Part shown: piece after piece, positions 1 through 11,800 of the stretch
Layout of the letters: each line of letters begins with the position of its first letter
How positions within the stretch are numbered: the first letter of the stretch is position 1
From: G965207125 sp965207125
GTDB taxonomy: Bacteria; Pseudomonadota; Alphaproteobacteria; Puniceispirillales; UBA1172
Assembly (NCBI GenBank): GCA_965207125.1
Contig: OZ242263.1
Span: 1,860,001-1,924,000, forward strand
Reading direction: 5' to 3'
Length of the DNA stretch: 64,000 bases
Position numbers and translations under genes: made by a program
Notes under the pieces: generated by a model
The model's input: only the letters and a program-made list of their open reading frames with translations
What the model was told of the DNA's origin: nothing
Databases searched by the model: none

Positions 1-3000
1 GCATTCAAGAATCTGGATGAGGTTTTGCCGCGTCTCTTTGGCGAGAATAGCATCGATTTTGTAGTTATTCCCTTTTCCGACCAGGTTGCGGTTACTGGCG
101 GCCCTGTTATCGGTGTGGAAGTCTTTTTTGATCTGGATGGTGACGGTGAGATCACAGAAACTGAAAAAGACACCCAACGCGATGAATCTGGTCGCTCGCG
201 CTATCTCACGGGTGATGATGGCACAGTTGAAATTCCCGGGCAATATGCTGGACTGGCCTTTGTTGCTGATGTGGATGGTGCTTACGACACCGCCACTGGT
301 GCGCGTTTGAAAGGCTCGCTCCGTTCGCTTGATAATGGCGAGGGCGGCATTGCGACTCCGATCACTGACTGGATTGCCACATACCTTGAAGAGGTAGAGG
401 GTGAACCTAACGCTCCGACGACGGCGCAAGAGGTTTTAAATACGATCTTTGGCGATGGTGTGATCACAGTCGCTGATATTCTTGATATAGGCAATTATGA
501 AGTGCCTGAAAGCGGGGCCGCGGATGAGGCGAAAAAGCTGAAGATTATCAATGTCGCTTTTGCCCTATCCGAGATTAAGAAAAACAATGATTTGGCTGAC
601 ATTGATGATGATGGGTCCGTCACCAATATTGATATTATCACTGCGGTTTCCACCTTGGTGCAAACGCCTGATGATGCTTCCATCATTGATCTTAAGGCTA
701 TTGTTGATGCTCGCATTTCCGACGCTACTGCGGTTCGAGATGGTCGGCCTATTGCGTCCCCAGCTGACGTTGAGATCATCGAGGATACTGATTATGAGTT
801 TCCTGATACGCCTGAGGCTTTGACTGAATTATTTGGCTTCCTTGATCCAGGGGGCAATAGTTCTGGCGCGGATGCATCGTCTTTCAGAGGCGTTTATATC
901 AAGATTGATCTTGAAAACGCTTCGCTATGGCTTGATGACGGCACAACCAAAGTGACGGCGGCTAACGCGTCCACGCTTGGGCTTGGCGGCAGTGATAACG
1001 ATGGTGCGCCGCCGATCAGCGGTTATATTTATGTGACGATTGACAAGCTCGATGAGCTGATATTGCAACCGGCCGCTGATTTCAACGGTGCGTTAAAACT
1101 AGTTTATCGGGTTTGGGACGGTGAGGCAGCATCACTAGACGCTGATCTGGTTATTAATGTGGCCGGGGTGAATGAAGATATCCCTATTGGTATCACCGGT
1201 GATCGCGGGGCCGCGGGTAGTGCTGAAACTGACATGGTTTTCGTCTTGGGTGAGAACGGGCGATTGACTTTGGCTGACGGCACGGACGCTGGTGTGATTA
1301 CGATTGTGGATACTAAAACGCCTCCGGGCCAGCTCAGCTTCGACATTTCGGGTGCGCATGGTGATTTATTTGAGGTTGTTCTTTTAGACCATGATCGTGA
1401 CGCAGGCACGCCTGATGCGTGGGTGTTGCGGATGAAAGATTCTGCTACGGCGTTGCCGAGCGGTGATGATTATACCATCACTATTGTGGCGACTGATGCT
1501 GAGGGCGCTACGTTCAGGCGCGATCTGCGGATTAAGCAAGGGGGGCTATATATTTATGATGTGGCCGGTACTGATGATGGTTCATCGCGCGTTTTCTCTG
1601 ACGGCAAGGCTGTGCTCGAAGAGAATGAGGATGGGAGTGGGACGCCGGTTACCATCGGTGCGCTTCGGAATGAATTTACTTCAAACCCTGACATTGAGGT
1701 GCTGGGTTTTGAGCTGGTCGATGGCGAGGCGAATAATGATCAGTTCATGATTGAAAGGGGTGATGGCGCGGATGGTGTGGCGAACACGGCTGATGATGTT
1801 TTCGTTCTGAAATTCATCGGCTCGGATAGCGGTGATGCTGATATTGCGACTGATAATGGTGATGCGCCCGGTGTGTTGAATGTCAGGATTCGTGAGATTT
1901 ATACTGTAGGCAATCTGCATGAAGAGACCGTGGACGAGGACGGCGAAGGCAGTTTTTTTGGAACAAAGGATATAGACGCGAGCGGCGATACCACCGACGC
2001 TGACACGCGGGTTTTTGCGTTGAGCGGTGGCGGGTTAAGTGTGCGAGATTTTATCTACCCGAACTTGCTGAGTAGTGGCGAGACGCCAGAGTCGCTGGCC
2101 TTGGGTGGGGTGCGTAATGCGTCAAGCTTCTTCTCGAGCACGCTGGATTTTTCCAATGTTGCCATTAGAGCGAGGTTCAGTCGTGATGGAGGGTATGAGA
2201 CCGATATTATTCTTCCTGAAAATTTCAAGTCGGGGGACACCGTCTGGATTAGGTTTTACGACACTAACTTTGACAACGTTAAGGGCGTTGAGGTTGTGAT
2301 AAGTGTAAGCCGTGATGGCACATCGCTGATATTTAGCCCCACAGGAAGGGCCAAACTTTTTAATACTAGCTCTGGAACTGTCACTCCGACCACGGAGGAG
2401 ATTTATCAGATTGATTTCGATTCTGATGCTCCTTTGACGATCAGGAACGGCGCAGCAGACGAGGTAACTTTCACGCTTGATTCTCGTACATTCACTAGCA
2501 ATAACTGGAATATCATTAGTATTCTTGTTGATGGCATCGAGGTGGTTATGAATCGTCTTCCGGATAACGTCGATACGGCAGTTATTTTGGGTGAGGAGAA
2601 TTATGACGCTGCGGTCAATGTGACTCTGTCTATTGTGGCCAAGAACGGCGGCCCGGCGGGTAATACTATCAGGGTTGTGGTGCAGATTGGCACGGCTGCG
2701 AACCCAACAACTGGTGAAAAGGGCATTGAGTCAGTTTCAGTAGTGGATGATGTTATCACGGTCGTGACATACAGCGAAGGTGCGCGCTGGCAACAAGTGG
2801 CGGATGCGATCAACGATGATACTGATGCGGGGGCGTTGGTTGAAGTTGAGGTGGGCTCGGAGACTGCTGAAGATGATGCTGAGGCGGTGGATTTGTCCTT
2901 AAGTGGTGGTAATAACATTCCACCTCTGGAGGAGAATACTAACGCACGGCTTATTGATGTTGAGGGCGGCTGGATCTATCCTGATGATGCGGATGCTATT

Positions 3001-5061
3001 CGCTTTGAGGCGAAGGTTGATCTGCGAGAAGATCTAAGTGCTGGTGAGTTGCAAATCATCGTTGTTCCGACCGGTGATGTGGATGAGAACGGGGTGCGCA
3101 TTGGTGAAGTACGTTTGCTCGCTTCTGGCGCTACGAAGCCGGCTGAATACTATGTTATTGGCACGACTGGCGTGCTGGGTAATGACATTCCTCCGGCTGA
3201 GATGGCGGAAGCTATCCTTGAGATTGACGGCGTTGAGTATTTAAAATTTACCTCAGAGAAAGCTGGCACGGCGGGCAATGGCCAGAGGATTAGGTTTACA
3301 TTTCGCAATGCCAGCGATACTGGTGGCTTCACCATTTCTTCTGGTATTGATGACGGTATTATCGAGATAAAGATAAGAATAGAAGCCGACCGCGCGCTGT
3401 TCGAGGTGAGTTATGATCTCAATCATGACGTTGCTAATCTTATCGAACTTGAATTTATCGGAGCGTTCAAAGACGCAGGGTTTTTTAACGACCCCGCCTT
3501 TGCCCACCTCTTTGATGGGAGAATATACAACTTAACTTTGGATGCTGGAGGGGGAAGAGTCCAGACCGCGCCGACTCCGGCGACTGGCACAGAAGTGTCC
3601 GAAGATGAACCCGAGGTGCTTACTTGGCAAGGGGAAATCACCGAAACCAATATCCATGATTATCAGATTAATCTTGATAACACTGACGATAACGCGCCAG
3701 TTTTTGGCCAGACGGCCAGCATTGGGATCAAGGGGGCGACTGAAGATGGTCAAGGGGCGGTGATTGACGCGGCAGTTGTTGGTTCGGTTGAAGACCAGGA
3801 TCTGATTATTACTGCAAAAATTGTTGGTACAGCTGGCAACACCATCACGGTTGAATTTGAAATTGGTAGCGCTTCTGGTCGCGGCGTTGAAAGCATAATG
3901 GTAGGTGGAAGTGCGATTAAATTTGTGCTGAAGGCTGACGGGGCGACGATGGAAGAGATCAAGGACTTTTTTGATAATGATGCGAGCGCGGGTGCTGTTG
4001 CTGCGCGGGTACTGGTTGAGATCACGATTGCCGATGGCAAGGATACGGCGCAAATCAAGGCGGCGATTGCGGGGACGGCGCTCTCGGGCGGCTCAACGGA
4101 CACTAGCGGGGCGGCCTCTATTGATGAGAATGACACGGATCCAGGCGTGATTTTTCAAGCATTGGCCCGCGATGCTGATGGTGATGTGGTGACGTATTCG
4201 CTGACCGATGGTTTTAGTCTGTTTGAGATTGATGCAGACACTGGCGAGATTACCTTGATTGAAGGCGAAAGCGCTGATTTTGAGGTGGCCGCAAGCTATA
4301 CTCTTCAGGTGGTTGCAACCTCTAGCTTTGAGGGGGAGGCACCAAAAACCACTCATTTTGAAGTTGTGGTTCAGGTGAATGATATTATTGAGACCGTGAT
4401 TGATGTTGCTGGTCTCACCCCACTGTCAGGCGACGGGGTCGATAATGCGTCGGTCGGCGATGCCGCCGAGACCGCACGTCAATTCTTGATCGGCGGTGAT
4501 AACGCGCAGACGCTTAATGCTGGTGAAGGAGGGGACGTGATCTTTGGCGGCCAGGGCGATGATACCATCAATCTCGGCGCCGGCGCGGATATCGTGATTT
4601 ATCGCTATGATGGCACAGATAAAACCAATTCAGCGGCGTATGATGGCGGCGATGTGATCAATAACTTTGATCTGAGCGAAGACCGTCTGGTTCTGGCTCA
4701 CGCGGAGGTTACTGGCAGTGCTCTTGATACCGCCACTGCGCTCTTCGAAGCTCTTAAAAGTGTCAACCTGCTTGTGGACGGAGATGGAAACATTACCGGT
4801 ATTGCGCTCACCTTCACGGACCGTGCTAACGAGACTCAAGAGATTGATCTGACGGTGAATTTTGATGAAGCCTTTGATTCCACGCAGATTAACCTAGACG
4901 CGAGTTTTGATGCGGCGGCGTCCGGCGAGCGGATGATCACAGCTGGCCAAGAAACCGCCGCTTATCAGGCGATCAACCAGGTGCTTGGCGAGAGTTTGGC
5001 GCTGATTGATTTTGCGGATGTGGGTTTTGAGTTAAATGCTGGGGACACTGATATTCTTTAA
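1..5061 (+). CDS. G1: giant T1SS-type calcium-binding repeat protein, 3' part (5' end outside window)
   Basis: The reading frame is open from base 1, and its first residues (AFKNLDEVLPRLFGE) match internal sequence of G3-G6, so the start lies upstream; a TTG at 25 would only be an internal codon. Visible order: EF-hand-like loop DLDGDGEITETE (130-165) and a second, DIDDDGSVTNID (598-633), inside a module shared with G3-G6; a cadherin-like domain with 'DTDYEFPDTPE' (about 790-1170); a unique region; two copies of a 'GNTI...LSGG' repeat (about 2595-2925 and 3780-4110); a cadherin-type repeat (about 4110-4385, with DADGD and FEIDADTGEI); and an RTX-like stretch leading into a C-terminal tail (about 4470-5061). 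Unlike its paralogues I see no VCBS repeat here. The tail resembles those of G3-G5 only moderately. A secreted or surface role via T1SS is inferred from the tail and composition; no enzymatic domain is recognised. Confidence 0.85.
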   Translation, partial: AFKNLDEVLPRLFGENSIDFVVIPFSDQVAVTGGPVIGVEVFFDLDGDGEITETEKDTQRDESGRSRYLTGDDGTVEIPGQYAGLAFVADVDGAYDTATGARLKGSLRSLDNGEGGIATPITDWIATYLEEVEGEPNAPTTAQEVLNTIFGDGVITVADILDIGNYEVPESGAADEAKKLKIINVAFALSEIKKNNDLADIDDDGSVTNIDIITAVSTLVQTPDDASIIDLKAIVDARISDATAVRDGRPIASPADVEIIEDTDYEFPDTPEALTELFGFLDPGGNSSGADASSFRGVYIKIDLENASLWLDDGTTKVTAANASTLGLGGSDNDGAPPISGYIYVTIDKLDELILQPAADFNGALKLVYRVWDGEAASLDADLVINVAGVNEDIPIGITGDRGAAGSAETDMVFVLGENGRLTLADGTDAGVITIVDTKTPPGQLSFDISGAHGDLFEVVLLDHDRDAGTPDAWVLRMKDSATALPSGDDYTITIVATDAEGATFRRDLRIKQGGLYIYDVAGTDDGSSRVFSDGKAVLEENEDGSGTPVTIGALRNEFTSNPDIEVLGFELVDGEANNDQFMIERGDGADGVANTADDVFVLKFIGSDSGDADIATDNGDAPGVLNVRIREIYTVGNLHEETVDEDGEGSFFGTKDIDASGDTTDADTRVFALSGGGLSVRDFIYPNLLSSGETPESLALGGVRNASSFFSSTLDFSNVAIRARFSRDGGYETDIILPENFKSGDTVWIRFYDTNFDNVKGVEVVISVSRDGTSLIFSPTGRAKLFNTSSGTVTPTTEEIYQIDFDSDAPLTIRNGAADEVTFTLDSRTFTSNNWNIISILVDGIEVVMNRLPDNVDTAVILGEENYDAAVNVTLSIVAKNGGPAGNTIRVVVQIGTAANPTTGEKGIESVSVVDDVITVVTYSEGARWQQVADAINDDTDAGALVEVEVGSETAEDDAEAVDLSLSGGNNIPPLEENTNARLIDVEGGWIYPDDADAIRFEAKVDLREDLSAGELQIIVVPTGDVDENGVRIGEVRLLASGATKPAEYYVIGTTGVLGNDIPPAEMAEAILEIDGVEYLKFTSEKAGTAGNGQRIRFTFRNASDTGGFTISSGIDDGIIEIKIRIEADRALFEVSYDLNHDVANLIELEFIGAFKDAGFFNDPAFAHLFDGRIYNLTLDAGGGRVQTAPTPATGTEVSEDEPEVLTWQGEITETNIHDYQINLDNTDDNAPVFGQTASIGIKGATEDGQGAVIDAAVVGSVEDQDLIITAKIVGTAGNTITVEFEIGSASGRGVESIMVGGSAIKFVLKADGATMEEIKDFFDNDASAGAVAARVLVEITIADGKDTAQIKAAIAGTALSGGSTDTSGAASIDENDTDPGVIFQALARDADGDVVTYSLTDGFSLFEIDADTGEITLIEGESADFEVAASYTLQVVATSSFEGEAPKTTHFEVVVQVNDIIETVIDVAGLTPLSGDGVDNASVGDAAETARQFLIGGDNAQTLNAGEGGDVIFGGQGDDTINLGAGADIVIYRYDGTDKTNSAAYDGGDVINNFDLSEDRLVLAHAEVTGSALDTATALFEALKSVNLLVDGDGNITGIALTFTDRANETQEIDLTVNFDEAFDSTQINLDASFDAAASGERMITAGQETAAYQAINQVLGESLALIDFADVGFELNAGDTDIL

Positions 5062-5104
5062 AATTGATGGTCTTGCTCTTGAGACCGATACTCGGCTCTT
5101 GAGT

Positions 5105-5450
5105 GCGGCCGTGTTGGGGATGACATATTCGTTCTTGAAGTTCGGGTTGGGATTGGGTGGTTGATTTCGGTGACGGAGCGAATCGCGGGAATAACCGCAT
5201 TCGTGTCGATACCCCGCAAGGGGAAGAAACCACCCTCGGGGGCTTAAAGGCTACGGCCAATATCCGCTGAACCAATGATAGCGATGCTGGTTCAACCCCA
5301 AGCGAGTCTGGCAACACGCCAGGTGCGGCGGTCAACGACACCATCATTTATGATACCCAAAGCATAGAACGGCTTGATGATGACTTCATTATCATGGTGT
5401 TGGAGGATTACACACAGGGTTTGGGCTTAACGCAGTTTGACGTGGTGTAA
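5105..5450 (+). pseudogene. Decayed 3' tail of a G2-type RTX gene
   Basis: This stretch aligns along its length with the last ~320 bases of G2 (about 15100-15425), including the cap motif DDIFVLE, the 'ETTLEALKAAANIRW' stretch and the ending FDVV plus TAA. It is not readable as one frame. One base is missing near 5140 relative to G2, there is an in-frame 12-base insertion near 5172, and the TGG of 'IRWTND' has become TGA (5268-5270). No RTX repeats precede it, so only the tail survives. It sits directly after the G1 stop codon, as expected from tail exchange or deletion between neighbouring giant genes. Confidence 0.8.
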
Positions 5451-5540
5451 TCCCCCGTCACTAATCAGGCCAAAGGAGTTCAAGACAGCGATCTGATGAT
5501 AAAATCATACTGACGCGACTATTTGCCACAGAAGCATCCA

Positions 5541-5632
5541 GCAAGCGATAATCACAATTATCGAGAAAAATACTGCTTGTCAGATGATCAATGAGGTACT
5601 TAGAAATCGTCTTTAATTGATTGATTTTGCTT
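5541..5632 (+). pseudogene. Strongly decayed remnant of a giant-gene C-terminal tail
   Basis: About 90 bases align with the remnants at 52548-52665 and 60192-60337, and through them with the last ~45 codons of G1 (GERMITAGQETAAYQAINQ). Shared blocks include 'actgcttgtcag' and 'gatcaatgaggtactta'. There is no open frame. It is the most diverged of the three remnants and lies just upstream of the putative G2 promoter. Confidence 0.55.
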
Positions 5633-5639
5633 ATATAAT
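5612..5639 (+). promoter_or_regulatory. Possible sigma-70-type promoter for G2
   Basis: A perfect TATAAT (5634-5639) stands 16 bases after a weak -35-like TTTAAT (5612-5617) in an AT-rich stretch 170 bases before the G2 start. The -35 match is poor and AT-rich DNA produces chance TATAAT hits, so this is tentative. Confidence 0.25.
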
Positions 5640-5790
5640 TTAATATAAAACATTGACGATTATATTACGAATATGGTTTTTTACTTTCACCGAAACTATG
5701 CCGACTATAAATTTGACTCTGGTCTCTTGCATCTTGCAATTGGCCCATGTGAGTGATATGTAGGTAGTAATAGTTTATCCTCTTGGCAAT

Positions 5791-5797
5791 GAAAGGA
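5791..5797 (+). promoter_or_regulatory. Ribosome binding site GAAAGGA of G2 (fixes start at 5806)
   Basis: GAAAGGA ends 8 bases before the ATG at 5806. The alternative in-frame ATG at 5797 overlaps this site and is too close to use it. The same heptamer at the same distance precedes G3, G5 and G6. Confidence 0.7.
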
Positions 5798-5805
5798 TGA
5801 GTCCT

Positions 5806-8800
5806 ATGGAAAACTTAAAAGTTATTCGGTACTTTACCCCCTCTGGGGACGAGTTTGACCCTGGCTGGTATGAAACAGATACCGAGGGAGTTCGTGTTGG
5901 AGGAGCGCTTGACGTAGATCGTGAGGCCCCTTACTCTGGTCGCCACCGACTAGTCATTGATGGTGATGCTCCTGGGATTGATACTTGGCCTATAAGTGGC
6001 GGCGGGTATGGTGATGAGTTTTTTATCACAAGTACCGCTAATTCGGTCACAATCAGCGGGGTCGGTGAACCGAGCGTGATCATTTTTGATGCGGATGTTA
6101 TAATCCTCTCCGTTGAGAGCAGAGAAGTGTCGTTGACGCCACTAGAGCCTCCTCTTGTTCAGTATATTGTTACTCTGTCTAGCGGTAATACAGTCACGAT
6201 CTTGAATCCGGATCAGGTCTCCTTCCAGCATTTGGGCGATAGCGCGCAGATTGACCTTATATCCGCTCAAGAGTTTTTAGCGACTTACGAGACAGAAGTC
6301 CCGCCAGCTGTACCTCCAGCTGTACCTCCATCGATCGTCTTTATCGGTGATGATAGAGGCAATACTTTCTATGGTGGCGAAGAGGACTCTGCCGCTGATG
6401 GCAATGATCGTCTTTACGGTCGTGAGGGCAATGATGCTCTCTTTGGAGGCGAGGGCGATGATCGCATTCACGGTGATGGCGGCAATGATATGCTTTATGG
6501 CGATGGTGGCAGTGACCGTATTTACGGTGGCTCGGGTCATGATCGCGTCATTGGCGACGCTGGTGATGATTTTCTTTATGGTGGTGCGCATTCTGATTAT
6601 TTGAATGGCGGTCTTGACAGTGATCATCTTTACGGGGGGTTGGGTGATGATATCCTCTATGGCGGAGACGGTAACTATTCTGATTATATCTATGGCGGCT
6701 ATGGTTGCGATAACCTTTCCGGTGGTGGGGGCAATGATTACTTAAATGGCGGTGCTGACCATGACCATCTTAGTGGCGGCGGCGGTGCTGATTATTTGGA
6801 TGGCGGTGATGGAGCCGGAATTGATGTTCTGATTGGCGGGAGTGGGGATGACATATTTGTTCTTAGGCATACGGGTGAGAACTGGGTGCTTGATTTTGGC
6901 GATGGAGGTGACCGGATTCGTGTCAATACTCCGCTGGGGACAGAGACAACTCTTGAGGCCTTAAAGGCTGCGGCCAATATCCGCTGGAGTATTGGCACTG
7001 GCACTGGCAACGGTGATGGCACTGGCCTTGGAATCGGTCGTGACGCGACGTCAAGATGGTACGGTAACGTAGACACCATCATTTATGACACCCGGGGTAC
7101 AGAGACGACTGATGATGATGTGATTCTCATGGTGCTGGTAGGGTACACTCAGGAACTGACCATGGCGGATTTTGATGTGTCTAGCGGTGGATATGAGCCA
7201 CCCTCGTCTTCGATACTTTACCCTGGTCTTAACTATGTGAACCGGAGCGGTAACCCGACGGTTATTGGTGGTAATGATCATGATGATCTCTATGGCGGGG
7301 ATGATCATGATGAGATTCGTGGCGGTGAGGGCACGGATGAACTCTATGGCGGCGATGGTGATGATCATCTTTACGGTGATGAGGGCGATGATCGTCTTTA
7401 CGGCGATGGCGATAATGACACTCTTTACGGTGGTGATGGCAAGGATTATCTCGATGGTGGAGAGGGCGGCGATGTGCTCTATGGCGGTGAGGGCAATGAT
7501 ACTCTCTACGGCGGGGATGGCGCTGATCGTCTTTACGGCGATGATGACAATGATATACTCTCTGGCGATGATGGCGATGATGAACTCTATGGCGGCGATG
7601 GTCGTGATTGGCTTCATGGCGGTGATGGCGATGATGATCTCTTTGGTGGAAATGGGCGTGATTATTTGGAAGGTGGAATGGGTGATGATCGTCTTTACGG
7701 TGGATTTGATATTGATCATTTGAGCGGTGGTGAGGACGATGATGAACTCTATGGTGGCGGTGAAAATGATCATCTTTATGGTGGCTCCGGTAATGATCTC
7801 TTCTATGGTGGTACTGGGGTTAATATTCTGCATGGTGGTGAGGGAAATGACATATTTGTTCTTCAGTTCCAAGGCGAGAACTGGGTGCTTGATTTTGGTA
7901 ATGGAGGTGATCGAATTCGCGTTACCACTGAGGAAGGGACGGAGACAACCCTTGGGGAATTAAAGGCCTCAGCAAATATCCGCTGGACCAATGACAGCGA
8001 TGTTGGCCCGACCTACAGATGGTACGGCCACTCAAATAACCCAACCATCAAAGACACAGTCATTTATGATACCAAAGGTACAGAGACCACCAATGATGAT
8101 ACGATCCTTATGGTGCTGGAAGACTACGCTCACGAACTAACCATGGCGCAGTTTGAGGTGTATGGTGGCGAGATTCCTAAGAAGGTGCCTGCGCCGCCAG
8201 TTGTTGATAACGCGCCGGTCATCGGTGGTGACCGCGAGGGTGCGGTTGTTGAAAATGATGAAGATCCTGTCACGGGAGTGATTACTGTTACGGACGCTGA
8301 TCCCTCGGATACACTGCCAATCATCGAACTTGTCGGTGATGGCGTGGGCCTCTATGGCACGATGACTTTTGATGCGGCGAGTGGGGAGTGGTCTTATACG
8401 CTGGACGATGCAAAATCGCAATCGCTGGGGGCTGGGCAGAAGGAGGTTGAAACCTTCACTTTCAGTGCTAAGGGCGCGGATGACTTTGTTGTAACTATCA
8501 CGGTTACCGGGGTAAATCATGACCCTGAGCTTGGCATCATGGTTCAAACTCAAAACGGGACGGTAGGCCAAGCGATCACGGCGATTGATCTGAGTGATCT
8601 TTTCACTGATCCTGACGGTGATATTTTGACCTTGAGGTTGACTCTGGGTAGTGGCCGGGAATTGAGCACAATCGGTCTTTCTTATGACCCTGACACCAAA
8701 ATGATCACTGGCACACCGACTCAATCTGGCACCCACGTGATTGGGGTTGTTGCTGAGGACGGTAATAATGGGTCAACGCCTCTTGCTGTGCACTTTAGAA

Positions 8801-11800
8801 TTGTGGTCGCGGCCGCTGGTGATAATTCGCCCGCTGTGGATCATGCGCCGGTAATCAGTGGCGCTAGCGTGGGGGCGGTATCTGAGGATGATGTGAACTC
8901 CGCCACAGGAGTGCTCGTTGTTACCGACGCTGATCCCTTGGATGCCTTGCCGGCCATCGGTCTTGTCGGCGGGGGTGTTGGCCTCTATGGCACGATGACT
9001 TTTGATGCGGCGAGTGGCACTTGGACTTACACGCTGGATGACACGAAGGCGCAAGCTTTGAAGGCTGGGCAGGACGTCGTTGAGACCTTCACTTTCAGTG
9101 CTAAGGGCGCGGATGATTTTGTTGTAACTATCACGGTTAGTGGGGCGAATGATGCCCCTGTGGTTGACACGCCGATAGATACTCAAGACGGAACGGTAGG
9201 CCAGGCGATCACGGCGATTGATCTAAGTGGTCTTTTCTCTGATCCTGATGGTGATGACTTTACCTTGAAAGTGGGACTGGCTGACGGCCGGGAGTTGAGT
9301 GCGATTGGTCTTTCTTATGACCCTGGCACCAAAATGATCACTGGCACACCAACGGAGGCTGGTCCTCACAAGATTGAGATTACGGCGAATGATGGCGATG
9401 CGAGTACTGTTGTAGTCTTGGGGCTTGTGGTCGCGAATCCTGCTAATAATCCGCCGGTAATCAGTGGTGATAATGTGGGGGCGGTGTCTGAGGATGATGT
9501 GAACTCCGCCACAGGAGTGCTTGTTGTTACCGACGCTGATCCCTCGGATGCGTTGCCGACCATCGGTCTTGTCGGGGGGGGTGTTGGCGCCTATGGCACG
9601 ATGACTTTTGATGCGGCGAGTGGCACTTGGACTTACACGCTGGATAACACGAAGACGCAAGCCTTGAAGGCTGGGCAGGAGGTCGTTGAGACTTTCATCT
9701 TCTCCGCTGCGGGCGCGGATGGCTTTGCAGTGCTCATCACGGTTAGTGGGGCGAATGATGCCCCTGTGGTTGACACGCCGATAGATACTCAAGACGGGAC
9801 GGTAGGCCAGGCGATCACGGCGATTGATCTAAGTGGTCTTTTCTCTGATCCTGATGGTGATGACTTTACCTTGAAAGTGGGACTGGCTGACGGCCGGGAG
9901 TTGAGTGCGATTGGTCTTTCTTATGACCCTGGCACCAAAATGATCACTGGCACACCAACGGAGGCTGGTTCTCACAAGATTGAGATTACGGCGAATGATG
10001 GCGATGCGAGTACTGTTGTAGTCTTGGGGCTTGTGGTCGCGAATCCTGTTAATAATCCGCCGGTAGTGATTGATGATAATCCGCCGGTAATCAGTGGTGA
10101 TAATGTGGGGGCGGTGTCTGAAGATGATGAGGACTCCATCACAGGGGTGCTTGTTGTTACCGATGCTGATCCCTCGGATGCGTTGCCGAGCATTGGTCTT
10201 GTTGGCGATGGTGTTGGCACCTATGGCACGATGACCTTTGATGCGGCGAGTGGCGAGTGGGTTTACACGCTGGATAACACGAAGACGCAAGCCTTGAAGG
10301 CTGGGCAGGAGGTCGTTGAGACTTTCATCTTCTCCGCCGAGGGTGCGGATGACTTTGCAGTGCTCGTCACGGTTAGTGGGGTGAATGATGCTCCTGTGGT
10401 TGACACGCTAGTAGAGGATCAAACCTCGTATGTAGGCCAAGAGATCACACCGGTTGACCTGAGTAATCTTTTCTCTGATCCTGATGGCGATCGCTTAATC
10501 TTGGTCGTGAGAGTGGCTGATGGCCGGGAGTTGAGCGATATCGGTCTTTCCTATGATCCTGAAACCAAGATGATTACTGGTATTCTGACGGAAGTTGGTG
10601 CTTATCGGCTCGTGGTCACGGTGTATGAGGTCTTTGATGATCTGGAATCTGTTGATAATCCTGCGACTATTGATAATCCACCAGATGTTGATACTCCGCC
10701 GGTAATCAGTGGTGATAATGTGGGGGCGGTGTCTGAAGATGATGTGAGCTCCGCCTCAGGGGCCCTTGTTGTTACCGACGCTGATCCCTCGGATGTCTTG
10801 CCGAGCATCGCCCTTGTTGGCGATGGTGCTGGCCTCTATGGCACGATGACTTTTGATGCGGCGAGTGGGACATGGGCTTACACGCTGGATAATAGTCGCG
10901 CTGAGACGCAAGCCTTGAAGGCTGGGCAGGACGTCGTTGAGACTTTCACCTTCGCCGCTGCGGGCGCGGATAACTTTGTTGTGACCATCACGGTTAGTGG
11001 GGCGAATGATGCTCCTGTGGTTGATACGCCAATAGATGTTCAAAATGGGCAGGTAGGTAAGGCGATCACGGCGATTGATCTAAGTGGTCTGTTCTCTGAT
11101 CCTGACGGCGATGCCTTAACCCTGACAATCACGGCGGTGCACGAAGATGGCTCCTCGAGCACGTTGGAGAATATCGGGCTTAGTTATGATACGGTTACTA
11201 AGACCATCACCGGCACGCCACTGGCCTTGGGCACTTACACGATCAGGGTTACAGCGTTTGACCCAGAGGGTGCACAGAGTGCTGTTTCGACATTTACTAT
11301 CGAGGTCGTAGCCTTCAGATCGGAGTTAGACGGCGGCGAGGGGTCTGATCTCCTCTATGGCAGCGAAGGTGATGATGTCATTCATGGCTGGGGTGGTGAT
11401 GATCGTATCAGCGGTCGTGGTGGTGACGATGAGCTCTATGGGGACGAGGGCAATGATGTGCTCTTTGGTGATTATGGTGCTGATAGACTCTATGGTGGTG
11501 ATGGCGAGGATACTCTTTATGGGGTTTTTGGCGATGACTATTTGAGTGGCGGTGCAGGTGATGACAGCCTCTATGGCGGGGATGGCGAGGATTATATTTA
11601 CGGCGATGCTGGCGATGACTATTTGAAGGGCGGTGCAGATGCTGACAACCTCTATGGCGGGGATGGCGATGATTATATTTACGGCGGTGGTGGCGATGAC
11701 TATGTGAAGGGCGATGATGGTGATGATCATATTTACGGTGAGGGTGGTAGTGAGTATATGAAGGGTGGCGATGGTAATGATTATATGAGTGGTGGAAGTG

